Assembly: GCA_050246115.1 (NCBI GenBank)
Contig: JBFWWP010000025.1
Location: 25,059-89,058, forward strand
Direction: 5' to 3'
Origin: JBFWWP01 sp050246115
Lineage (GTDB): Bacteria; Planctomycetota; UBA8108; UBA1146; JAJFFE01
Length of the DNA: 64,000 nt
Numbering within the stretch: the stretch's first letter is position 1; each line of letters opens with the position of its first letter. Positions 51,524-60,468 of the stretch are shown piece after piece. Below the pieces are notes generated by a model. It was not told the DNA's origin. It worked only from the letters and a program-made list of their open reading frames with translations, and did not search any database. A program made the translations under genes and the position numbers.

Positions 51524-52753
51524 TCAGGGACAGGCGAGGAAGCGGGCGCAGCCGGTCACGCCGGGAGTGGGGTCGGTCCCACAGTTTGGAGACGGCGGGG
51601 GCAGAGGCGGCTCCGCGGCGAACAAGACACCGAGTACGCGCACCGGGTCGCTGATGTCGAAGGTGTCATCGTCGTTGGCATCACACGCGGATCGGCAGCC
51701 AGGGGCGGCGAGTCCGCTGAAGAGAACGCCGAGTTGCGTCACGACATCGGCAATGTCCAGCGAGCCGTCGCCGTTACAGTCGCCGCGGCGGAACGGAGCA
51801 CTGACCGGCGCGGTGAACGGAGTCTCGAGACTCCAGAGTGGGCCGGCTGGCGAGCCGCCGAAGTTGCGCACGCCGGGGGACGGTCCGAGTGGATGGTTCG
51901 AAGAGTCCGCGACTGCATCCGCCGCACCCTCGTCGAAGTGATAGAGTGCGACGGTAGCGGCGTCGGACAGGAAGGGCGCAGCAGCGGGGGTGAAGGGCGC
52001 GCCGTAGCGCAGCGTGTCGGAGATGCGCAGATCATCGATCCAGCCCGCAAACGATGGGTAGGCGGGCCCGGCGTCGTGCTTTTCGGCGGCGATCACGATG
52101 AAGGGATCGCTGTTCAGGCACGGCCCGCCGCAGAAGTCGCCCGGCACCCCGTCGTCCGGATAAGAGATGTCGCCGTCAGGGCCGTCGACTTGCGCCTCGA
52201 CTACGCCATCCACGAACACCCACAGGAAGCCGTCGACGCGCCGCCGCTGGACCGCGATGTGATGCCACGAGCCGTCGCGAACATCGGTGGCACCCGACAA
52301 AGTGAACGCCTCACCGGTGGGCCCCATGACCCCGAACTGTACGAGCCCAGCACCCAGCGAGATCCCGTAGTTGCGAGGCTGGTTGTAGCGGTCGCGGTCG
52401 ATCACGATATTGCCATTGATCCACGCGTTGGTCGGACCGCTTCCACTGGCTGACGCCAGATTCTCGGCGGCGAACGCACGCAACCAGAACTCGATGGTGA
52501 AGTCGGTCGCCCCCACGTCCGCTGGCGGGCCTGGGACGGTAGTACTCGGGTCATCGATACGGATCTTGACCCGATCGATGTCACCCACGCCGTTGCCAAA
52601 GAAGCGCAGCGAAGTTCCCGAAGTCTGCGCGCAAGTCGGCGGCACCGACAGCAGGACCCAACCCACGCCCACCACTGCCGGCAAGAGCCGCAGGGACCGC
52701 GAACGAAACCGTGAAGCGTCGCGACGACATCGTGACTCGCGGCTCGGACGCAC
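51524..52753 (-). CDS. Secreted LamG-domain protein with dockerin-like tail
   Basis: 409 residues from GTG 52753, selected because GGGAGG sits six bases upstream; the frame extends further but without coding character. After a basic N terminus comes a signal peptide 'LLPAVVGVGWVLLSVPPTCA'. Residues about 45-310 form a LamG/concanavalin-like jelly roll ('ATDFTIEFWLRAFAAENLAS', 'GSWHHIAVQRRRVDGFLWVF', 'SFAGWIDDLRISDTLRYGAP', 'LYHFDEGAADAVADSSNHPL'), a fold that binds glycans or proteins. A dockerin-like tail follows ('FRRGDCNGDGSLDIADVVTQ', 'DANDDDTFDISDPVRVLGVL'). It shares the tail type with the two proteases in this window. Convergent with the HEAT gene. Confidence 0.85.
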   Translation of the reverse strand: MRPSRESRCRRDASRFRSRSLRLLPAVVGVGWVLLSVPPTCAQTSGTSLRFFGNGVGDIDRVKIRIDDPSTTVPGPPADVGATDFTIEFWLRAFAAENLASASGSGPTNAWINGNIVIDRDRYNQPRNYGISLGAGLVQFGVMGPTGEAFTLSGATDVRDGSWHHIAVQRRRVDGFLWVFVDGVVEAQVDGPDGDISYPDDGVPGDFCGGPCLNSDPFIVIAAEKHDAGPAYPSFAGWIDDLRISDTLRYGAPFTPAAAPFLSDAATVALYHFDEGAADAVADSSNHPLGPSPGVRNFGGSPAGPLWSLETPFTAPVSAPFRRGDCNGDGSLDIADVVTQLGVLFSGLAAPGCRSACDANDDDTFDISDPVRVLGVLFAAEPPLPPPSPNCGTDPTPGVTGCARFLACP

Positions 52754-52915
52754 GGTTTTCCTCCCTCTCGTTCCAGCGACCGTCGATCTTGACCCGGAAC
52801 GACGATCCGAGCCGCACGGAAGGATCTCGGGTCGAGCCCCGTTCGGGTCTAACCGTGCGGCCACTCGGCGTGCAGCCCCGAAAGGGAGTCGCGAACGCAC
52901 CGAGACGACCGTCGA

Positions 52916-55900
52916 TCAGGGCATTCGATCCTCTTGAAAGGCCGCGCGCAGCGACGGATCGATCACACACTCGTAGCCACGCAGACTCGCCAAGCGGGTG
53001 CCGTCGGCGCCGACGAAGTCCATGTCGGCCAGCGCAGCGTGCTCGCCGGAGCGCGTCACACGGGCAACGATCTTCACCCGAGTGGGGAAGCTCTTCACGT
53101 ACTGTCGATACTCACGAAACGCACACGGGAGGGAGCCGTGCCCCCGCTGATCGAGACACCACAAGATCATCATCTGGAAAGCGGCGTCGAGGAGCAGAGG
53201 GTCCGCGATCCAGCGGGGACGGAGCGGCTCGCTCGACCACTCCCGCGGCGGCGGGGCCGCCCTCGCCACGGCGATGATACCGTCCGGCGAACATCCTTCG
53301 ATCTCCGCCAGCGCGTGGAAGTGAGGCCCGTGGAAGAGCAAGCGCTCGTAGATGTCGCCCCAGGCGGGCGCACCGTGGGTCGCGCTGGGCGCGGTCAGCG
53401 CATCGTCGACGCCAGCGCGCTGCGGCGTAGCGGTGAGCAACACCGTCGCACGCGCGTGAAGCATGTCTTCGCTCGGGGCGCGTCCCCCACGCAGTTCGAC
53501 CACGACGGTGAAGCAGTCACCCGAGCGCTCGGCCGGAGCGGCATGGACGCGCAGCCGAACCCCATCGGCGGACTCGAAGGCGACGCCCTTCAGAACCCGC
53601 AGCTCGTCCATACCGTGCAAGACGAGGCCGGGATTCGAGTGCAAGGCGCCGTGGGCAAGCCACTCGACCATCAGGGCTACCGGCAGTACCGGGCGACCAT
53701 CGAGTCGATGGTCCTGAAGGGCTGGGAAGCGAGCGACATCGACCTCGCGTTCGAACACCAGCGGTAAAGCGCTCGGTGCCATGCGCAGCGGGGTGCTCGC
53801 GGCGCTCGCGGCGAGCCCCTTGGAAGCAGGCTGCGGAGTGGGACCGATGAGCACCACCTCGACGGGTCGATCCGCGACGCAACCGAGTTCGGCGAGCAAG
53901 TGCCGCGCCCCGACCTCGAGCGGGATCAGACCGACCCCTTCGCGGGCGAAGACGCGCGCGAGTTCGGGACCGACCATGCCGCCGTCCCACGGTCCCCAAT
54001 TGAGCGAGAGCACACGGCACGTCGGGTGAAGCCGCGCCCAACGCTGGGCCAGCTTGTTCAGCACCTCGTTCGCCATGGCGTAGTCGACCTGCCCCACTCG
54101 CCCGTAGCGCGCCGTAGACGACGAGAAGAACACCGCGAAGCGCAGCGCCGCGGGATCGACCGCCGCGAGCAGGGCTTCGGCCCCACCGACCTTGGTGGCA
54201 AAGACCCGGTCGAAGGCCGCTTGCGTCTTGTCGTCGATTCGTTGATCCGCAAGCACGCCGGCGCCGTGCACGAAACCCCGTATCGGCCCAACCGAACGCT
54301 CCACCTCTTGGAGGGCCGCGCGCAGCGCAGCGGGGTCGGCAACATCGACCGGCATGTAGATCACTCGCGAGCCCGCGTCCGTCATGCGCGCCATCGCCGA
54401 CCGCATGGCGCGCGCACCGGTGATGCGCTCCCAAGCCTGCTGCACCCCGCGTGGATTCCGCTCGGCGAGCGGTAGCTGCTCGAGGAGCGCACGCTTGATC
54501 GCGCCGTCGGTCGCGAGCGACGCGAGCCACTCCGGTTCCGGGGTGGGGTGCGGGCTACGTCCCAAGAGTACCAGCGTCGGACTCGCATGACGCGCGAGGG
54601 CGAGCGCGCACTCCGCGGTCACGCCGCGTGCGCCGCCCGTGACGACGATGACATCGCCCGGCTCGATCGGCACGTCACTCCCGTCGGCGGGGTCGATCGT
54701 CGCCTCGACGGCCTGGAGCTGAACGCGTCCAGCCCGCGTGAGCCCGACTTCGTCCGGCCCCGAGATGAGCGCCTCTTCGACGATCGCGCGCGCGACCACG
54801 TCCAAGTCATCGAGTTCGGTGGCCACATCGAGGGCTTTGGCGGATACCTCCGGCCACTCGCGCGCGACCGTCTTCGCCAGACCGGCGAGACCGCCCGATC
54901 GCGGATCGTGCACCGGATCGGCACTGGCAAAGCCGAAGCTCCCGTCCACGCGCGAAACGGTGACCAGGGTCGACGCGGCAACGCCGCCCGCGGCGCGCAG
55001 ACTCGAGCCGGCTCGCTGCACGAGGAACAATGCGTCGCGCAGGAACTCCACGGCCACCGGCTCGCGCGGAGTGAGCACGATGAGTCCCGCGAGCCGAGTC
55101 GGTGGTACCAAGTCGGCGTCGGACACTTGCACGATGCGCGCGTGGTGCCCGAGTTCCTCGAAGCGCGCCGCCACCCGACGAGCGAGCCCGTCGGCGGCGT
55201 CGGTGATCCAGAAAGTCGACTCCCGCGGGATCTCCAGGGCGCGTCGAGCCGCGACCCGCCCGAGCCCGACAGCGGTCACGACGATTCTCTCGAGCCTCGG
55301 CGACGCCGCCGCGGGGACGGCAGCAGCCGACATCGATCCGTGCTCGCCGTTCGCCGGGATCGACTCGTTGCGCTTCGTGTCTGGAGTCGTCTTCACCGGC
55401 CGCGGCGGAGAAGCACTCGTGGACTCGGCCTTCACCGGCCCCACGAGGAACCCGACGATCTCGCGGAGAGTCCCGAGTCGACCGAGGTGCTCGGGCTGCG
55501 CCACCGGGGCTTCCGGAAGACGTTCCTGGAGTGCGGCGAAGATCTCGACCCGCTTGATCGAGTCGATGCCCAGGTCCGAATCGAGGTGCATGTCCAAATG
55601 CAGCATCTCGACGGGATAGCCGGTCTTCTCGGCCACCACCGCCAACAGCGCGTTGGTGGCTCCATCGGGGGTGTTGGTACCGCTCGTGGCGGACTGCATC
55701 GGCCCGGCTTCCGCAGCGCGCGGGCGGGTCAGCTCCACAGCCTCGGCGAGGTGCTGCACTGGGATCTGCACCTCGACCACCCCGAGCACCGCCGCGACCT
55801 CGCGGAGGGTTCGCAGGGTTCCCATGCGATCCGCGGCGATCGCCGGCGATCCGGGAAGCCGGTCCTGCAGCGCCGACAAGATCTCGACTCGCTTGATCGA

Positions 55901-58900
55901 GTCGATGCCGAGGTCGGCGTCGAGCTCCATGTCGAGGTTCAGCATCTCTTCCGGATAGCCCGTCTTCTCGGCCACCACCCGCAGCAGCGTGTGCGCGACG
56001 TCGTCGGCGACTTGTCGCTGCGGGGAAGCGAGGCCGGCATCCGACAACGCCGGTCCGGTCGTCGCCGACGCCGTGGCCAGAGTTGCTCGCGCCCCAGTGG
56101 GCTCTGCCGTCAACGCCGACGCCACCTCGCGCAAAGTACGAAGCGCCCCCATGCGATCCGCGGCGATCGCCGGCGATCCGGGAAGCCGGTCCTGCAGCGC
56201 CGACAAGATCTCGACTCGCTTGATCGAGTCAATGCCGAGATCGGCATCGAGTTCCATGTCGAGGTTCAGCATCTCTTCCGGATAGCCCGTCTTCTCGGCC
56301 ACCACCCGCAGCAGGGTGTGGGCGACGTCGTCGGCGACTTGTCGCTGCGGGGAAGCGAGGCCGGCATCCGACAACGCCGGTCCGGTCGTCGCCGACGCCG
56401 TGGCCAGAGTTGCTCGCGCGCCAGTGGGCTCTGCCGTCAGCGCCGACGCCACCTCGCGCAAAGTACGAAGCGCCCCCATGCGATCCGCGGCGATCGCCGG
56501 CGCTCCGGGAAGCCGATCCTGCAGCGCCGACAAGATCTCCACCCGCTTGATCGAGTCGATCCCGAGATCGGCATCGAGTTCCATGTCGAGGTTCAGCATC
56601 TCTTCCGGATAGCCCGTCTTCTCGGCCACGACGTGAAGGAGCGCACGCGCCACCTCGGGTGACGCGAACTGCACCGGCGGGCGCTCGGCGGAGGCATCCG
56701 CGGTGGTCCTGGGGACGAGTGCCGGGCGTGGCGGCGGCGCGACCGACGGCGCTGCGGCGACGGTCGCTCGCGGCACCGGGTGCTCGCTCGCGCGCGTGGC
56801 GACTTCGGCAGCTCTGCTCGGTTGAAGCGACGGCGCGGGGGCCGCGGCGGAGGTCGACTCGGCCCCGAACAGGCGCTGCTGCTGCAGCACCAACTCATGG
56901 AAGGTGCTGAGTGCAAGGGCCTGGCCCTCGAGGAACTGCTGATGCAAGCGCGCGGTTTGCTCCTGCATGCGCTGGAGCGCAACGAGACTCTCCTGCGTCA
57001 CCTGGAACGCTGCGCCCAGGAGGCCGGGTGACGTCGGGCGCGGCATTGCGGAACGATCTCCCGACGAACTCGAAGACGGTGCGATCAAGGCTTCACTCCT
57101 TGCCAAAAGCTGCGCGTCCATCGGGGCCTGGGCGAGCGTTGCCCGACGAACTCCGGAAGCGAGGGTGGGTTCGGGTGCCGGCGCGATCGACGCCGAAGAC
57201 GCAGTGCCGACGGCCGGCTCGAGTCCTGCTCGACGGAGCCCGCCGAGTTCGTTCGCCGCCCCGCTCGCGGTGGTCCGAGCGGCCATCGTGCTCCCGGACT
57301 CGCTGCGGGCCATGCGATCGCGTTCGCCGACCGTTTGCGCCGCGCCAACGGCTGGCGCGGGGAACGTTGCGGGTGCATCCGCGGGCGAGCTACTGCCAAC
57401 GCGCGGGCTGACGACCGCGCTTCCGCGCGGTGGCCGCGGCGGCTCCGGCCGACTGCGAGGATCGACGTGGTTCGCGCCGCTGATCGGCACGGTGAGTACC
57501 GGCCTCGTGCTGGTCTCCCGCACGGGTGGTGCGTGCCCGGCCTGCCAAGCGGTCAGGGTGACGGGCTCGCCGAGCGCGGCCAACTGCGCGAGACAGCGGG
57601 CGAGGTCTTCGATGCCGCTCGCGGGGACCGCGGCGCCCGGGGTCAGCGCCGGTCGTCCGGCAGTGGCCGCCCGACGGCCACCCGAAGCATCGAGCGCGAT
57701 CGCCGTGTGCACGCGATCGCCGAGGATCGCACCAACCAGCGCGGTCAAGCGCGAGCCCGGCCCGACTTCGAGGAAGCGGCGAACACCGGCCGCGACCATG
57801 CTCTCGATCTGGCGCACGAACTCGACCGGCTCCGCGAGTTGCCCCGCGAGCAGCTCCCGGGCCTCACGTTCTCCCTCCGGATAAACGGCGCCCGTAGTAT
57901 TGGCGTAGACCGGCAAGGTCGCCGGGCGAAAGCGTACCTTCTGCAGCACTCTGCCGAACGGCCGACGCGCATCGGCCACCAGCGGGCTGTGGAAGGCCGC
58001 GGCCACGGGGAGCGGAGTGTGCCGAATCTGCAACCGAGTGAGCGCTTCCCGTGCACGGTCGATCTGCGCCGACCGCCCCGACAGCACCGCCTGCCGCGGC
58101 GCGTTGCGGTTGGCGATCACCAAATCCAGTCCCTCATCGCTCAACAGTCGCTCGAGTAAGTGCAGCGGCGCCTCGACCGCGAGCATGGCGCCGCGTTCCC
58201 CAGATCCCTCGGACATCATGCGTCCGCGGAAGTTCGACAACGAATGGAGTGCGCTCTCCGTGATGCGCCCGGCCACGAACAAGGCCGGGAGTTCGCCATA
58301 GCTGTGACCGCCGGTCGCGCTCACCTTCACGCCGAAGGACTCGAGCACGCGCCAAGCCCCGAGCGAAACGGCGCCGATCGCGGGTTGTGCGACCCGTGTG
58401 TCGCGGAGCGCAACCGCCTGCGCCGCGCGCTCCGCATCGTCGAAGGCGTGCGGCGGGTAGATCCGATCCGTCAGACACTCGCCGGAGGTATCGTCGTGCC
58501 AGAAGGCTGCGTTCGCGGCGTCCAACACCGCCTGGAACTCCGGGAACTGGCAGGCGAGATCGCGGAGCATGCCGGGATACTGGGCGCCTTGTCCTGGGAA
58601 CAGCAACGCCAGCGATCCGTCCGGCACGCCGCACCCATAGTACACCCCGTCCGGAGTCTGCCACGCTCGGTCGGCCCCACGCTGGCCGAGCATGTGCAGC
58701 GCGGAGGCCACGCGTTTCCCGACGTCCGGGTCGTGCTCGGTCACGACCATCAAGAGTCGGCAGCGATCCGCTGCGCTAAACTGCTCGCGCGAGCTCGCAG
58801 CGAGCGCCGCGAACTCGGGCCACGATGGCTCCGACCGAACCGACGCGAGCTTGCTGCGCAGTTCTTCCTCGGTCGCCGCGCTCAGCGCGAGGATCTGCAC

Positions 58901-60331
58901 GCGTCCGTCCCAATCGACACCTGGCTTCGAGCTGCCGTACTCCTCGAGAACGCAGTGGAAGTTGCTGCCGCCGAATCCGAACGAGCTGACGCCGGCGCGT
59001 CGGGGGTGCTGAGGCCGGGCGACCCACGGCCGCGCCTCGGCATTCACGTAGAACGGCGTGGTGCCCGGCAGCACCTTCTCGTTGGGTCGCTCGACCTTGA
59101 TCGTGGGCGGCAGCACTTTGTGGTGCAGCGCGAGCGCGGCCTTGATCAAACCCGCGGCCCCGGCCGCGGCCTTGGTGTGACCGATCTGCGACTTGACCGA
59201 CCCGAGCGCGCACCACGTCCCCTCTGCTCGGCGCTCGCGAAACACCTCGTTCAGGGCCGTCACTTCGATCGAATCCCCGACCACGGTGCCGGTCCCGTGC
59301 GCCTCGATCAGCTCGATCGAGTCGGGTGCCACGTCGGCTTGGCGATAAGCGTTGCGCAACGCCTTCGCCTGTCCCGGCGCGCTCGGCGCATAGATCGCAT
59401 TGCCGCGGCCGTCGCTCGATGAACCGATGCCGCGCACGACGGCATAGATGCGATCTTCATCGCGTTCGGCATCCTCGAGCCGCTTGAGGACCAGTAGCCC
59501 GAGCCCCTCACCGATGATCGTGCCGTCGGCATTGCGATCGAAGGGCTTGGCGTTACCGGATCGCGAGAGTGCTGGCGTCTTGCTGAAGCACATGTACATG
59601 AAGATGTCGTTGAAGGTGTCGACACCGCCCGTGATCACCATGTCGCTGCGGCCCGCGTCGAGTTCGAGCGCCGCCAGGTGCAGCGCGCTCAGGGAACTCG
59701 CGCAAGCGGCGTCCACCACGCAGTTGGTGCCACCGAGATCCAAGCGACTCGCGATGCGGCCGGCGACGACGTTCCCGAGCAATCCAGGAAACGAGTTCTC
59801 CTGCCAACCGACATACGAGTCGGAGATGCCCTTCACGACTTGCTCGGCGGTTTCCGGCTCGACCCCCGCCTCGGCGAGCGCACGACGCCAGATCGGGTGA
59901 CCCAAACGCGCGCCGAGCGGGATCACCAACTCGAGGGTCCCGGTGACGCCGATGATCACGGAGGTTCGCTGTCGATCGAACGCGCGCCCGGACTTGCCGT
60001 AGCCAGCGTCGTCGAGTGCGCGCTGAGCCGCCACCAGGGCGAGCAACTGCGACGTGTCGGTGGCCTCGATGTCTTTCGGAGCGATGCCGTACTCGAGCGG
60101 ATTGAACGCGACCGGGTCGATGAAGCCTCCGCGCCGGGCATACGTGCGATCCGGCGACTTCGGGTCGTCATCGAAGTAGTCGTCGGGACGCCAATGGGTT
60201 GCCGGGATCTCAGTGATGGCGTCCACGCGGTTCTTGATGTTCGCCCAGTACTTCTCGAGTCCGTCCGCCTTCGGAAACAGACACGAGATCCCGACGATGG
60301 CGAGTGGGCTGGAAGACGTTCGACGTTTCAT
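52916..60331 (-). CDS. pfaA: PfaA-like polyunsaturated fatty acid / polyketide synthase (KS-AT-4xACP-KR-DH)
   Basis: 2471 residues from ATG 60331. Ketosynthase about 8-465, with Cys210 (VDAACASS), His345 (EAHGTGT) and His385 (GSVKSQIGH). Acyltransferase about 575-880 with GHSYGE, Ser677. A Pro/Ala-rich linker leads to four carrier domains, each with LGIDSIKRVEI, phosphopantetheine serines at 1260, 1369, 1478 and 1591; the first three are near-identical. Ketoreductase about 1890-2140 with VVTGGARGVT and YAMANE. A C-terminal hot-dog dehydratase about 2200-2440 shows HxxxGxxxxP at His2208. This is the subunit layout of PfaA. It elongates acyl chains on ACP in the cytoplasm. Next to a PfaD gene. 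No PfaB, PfaC or phosphopantetheinyl transferase gene in view, so the product is not predictable. Confidence 0.93.
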   Translation of the reverse strand: MKRRTSSSPLAIVGISCLFPKADGLEKYWANIKNRVDAITEIPATHWRPDDYFDDDPKSPDRTYARRGGFIDPVAFNPLEYGIAPKDIEATDTSQLLALVAAQRALDDAGYGKSGRAFDRQRTSVIIGVTGTLELVIPLGARLGHPIWRRALAEAGVEPETAEQVVKGISDSYVGWQENSFPGLLGNVVAGRIASRLDLGGTNCVVDAACASSLSALHLAALELDAGRSDMVITGGVDTFNDIFMYMCFSKTPALSRSGNAKPFDRNADGTIIGEGLGLLVLKRLEDAERDEDRIYAVVRGIGSSSDGRGNAIYAPSAPGQAKALRNAYRQADVAPDSIELIEAHGTGTVVGDSIEVTALNEVFRERRAEGTWCALGSVKSQIGHTKAAAGAAGLIKAALALHHKVLPPTIKVERPNEKVLPGTTPFYVNAEARPWVARPQHPRRAGVSSFGFGGSNFHCVLEEYGSSKPGVDWDGRVQILALSAATEEELRSKLASVRSEPSWPEFAALAASSREQFSAADRCRLLMVVTEHDPDVGKRVASALHMLGQRGADRAWQTPDGVYYGCGVPDGSLALLFPGQGAQYPGMLRDLACQFPEFQAVLDAANAAFWHDDTSGECLTDRIYPPHAFDDAERAAQAVALRDTRVAQPAIGAVSLGAWRVLESFGVKVSATGGHSYGELPALFVAGRITESALHSLSNFRGRMMSEGSGERGAMLAVEAPLHLLERLLSDEGLDLVIANRNAPRQAVLSGRSAQIDRAREALTRLQIRHTPLPVAAAFHSPLVADARRPFGRVLQKVRFRPATLPVYANTTGAVYPEGEREARELLAGQLAEPVEFVRQIESMVAAGVRRFLEVGPGSRLTALVGAILGDRVHTAIALDASGGRRAATAGRPALTPGAAVPASGIEDLARCLAQLAALGEPVTLTAWQAGHAPPVRETSTRPVLTVPISGANHVDPRSRPEPPRPPRGSAVVSPRVGSSSPADAPATFPAPAVGAAQTVGERDRMARSESGSTMAARTTASGAANELGGLRRAGLEPAVGTASSASIAPAPEPTLASGVRRATLAQAPMDAQLLARSEALIAPSSSSSGDRSAMPRPTSPGLLGAAFQVTQESLVALQRMQEQTARLHQQFLEGQALALSTFHELVLQQQRLFGAESTSAAAPAPSLQPSRAAEVATRASEHPVPRATVAAAPSVAPPPRPALVPRTTADASAERPPVQFASPEVARALLHVVAEKTGYPEEMLNLDMELDADLGIDSIKRVEILSALQDRLPGAPAIAADRMGALRTLREVASALTAEPTGARATLATASATTGPALSDAGLASPQRQVADDVAHTLLRVVAEKTGYPEEMLNLDMELDADLGIDSIKRVEILSALQDRLPGSPAIAADRMGALRTLREVASALTAEPTGARATLATASATTGPALSDAGLASPQRQVADDVAHTLLRVVAEKTGYPEEMLNLDMELDADLGIDSIKRVEILSALQDRLPGSPAIAADRMGTLRTLREVAAVLGVVEVQIPVQHLAEAVELTRPRAAEAGPMQSATSGTNTPDGATNALLAVVAEKTGYPVEMLHLDMHLDSDLGIDSIKRVEIFAALQERLPEAPVAQPEHLGRLGTLREIVGFLVGPVKAESTSASPPRPVKTTPDTKRNESIPANGEHGSMSAAAVPAAASPRLERIVVTAVGLGRVAARRALEIPRESTFWITDAADGLARRVAARFEELGHHARIVQVSDADLVPPTRLAGLIVLTPREPVAVEFLRDALFLVQRAGSSLRAAGGVAASTLVTVSRVDGSFGFASADPVHDPRSGGLAGLAKTVAREWPEVSAKALDVATELDDLDVVARAIVEEALISGPDEVGLTRAGRVQLQAVEATIDPADGSDVPIEPGDVIVVTGGARGVTAECALALARHASPTLVLLGRSPHPTPEPEWLASLATDGAIKRALLEQLPLAERNPRGVQQAWERITGARAMRSAMARMTDAGSRVIYMPVDVADPAALRAALQEVERSVGPIRGFVHGAGVLADQRIDDKTQAAFDRVFATKVGGAEALLAAVDPAALRFAVFFSSSTARYGRVGQVDYAMANEVLNKLAQRWARLHPTCRVLSLNWGPWDGGMVGPELARVFAREGVGLIPLEVGARHLLAELGCVADRPVEVVLIGPTPQPASKGLAASAASTPLRMAPSALPLVFEREVDVARFPALQDHRLDGRPVLPVALMVEWLAHGALHSNPGLVLHGMDELRVLKGVAFESADGVRLRVHAAPAERSGDCFTVVVELRGGRAPSEDMLHARATVLLTATPQRAGVDDALTAPSATHGAPAWGDIYERLLFHGPHFHALAEIEGCSPDGIIAVARAAPPPREWSSEPLRPRWIADPLLLDAAFQMMILWCLDQRGHGSLPCAFREYRQYVKSFPTRVKIVARVTRSGEHAALADMDFVGADGTRLASLRGYECVIDPSLRAAFQEDRMP
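55793..56640. repeat. Tandem 327-bp units encoding three ACP domains
   Basis: The sequence ATGCGATCCGCGGCGATCGC recurs at 55824, 56151 and 56478, exactly 327 bp (109 codons) apart, and the long stretches around it, including the linkers of the first two intervals, are nearly identical at the DNA level. The fourth ACP (about 55480-55640) is diverged and 113 residues from the third. The identical DNA implies recent duplication or homogenisation and a risk of assembly collapse. Confidence 0.9.
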
Positions 60332-60468
60332 CGTTATCGCTCGCAATTGACTGGCCCGGAGGCCAGAAGTTTCAGGGTTGGATCCCGGACGTCTCGGGCG
60401 TCGCGTGCCGCACAGAGTCGATCATCCGCTCGTCCATCGTCCGCCGACGGCAGCTAGCATCGCATCGT

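Noticed and set aside
54548..56662. Plus-strand open frame of 704 codons with repeated segments
   Set aside because: Its repeats are the reverse complement of the pfaA ACP units; no start signal or domain.
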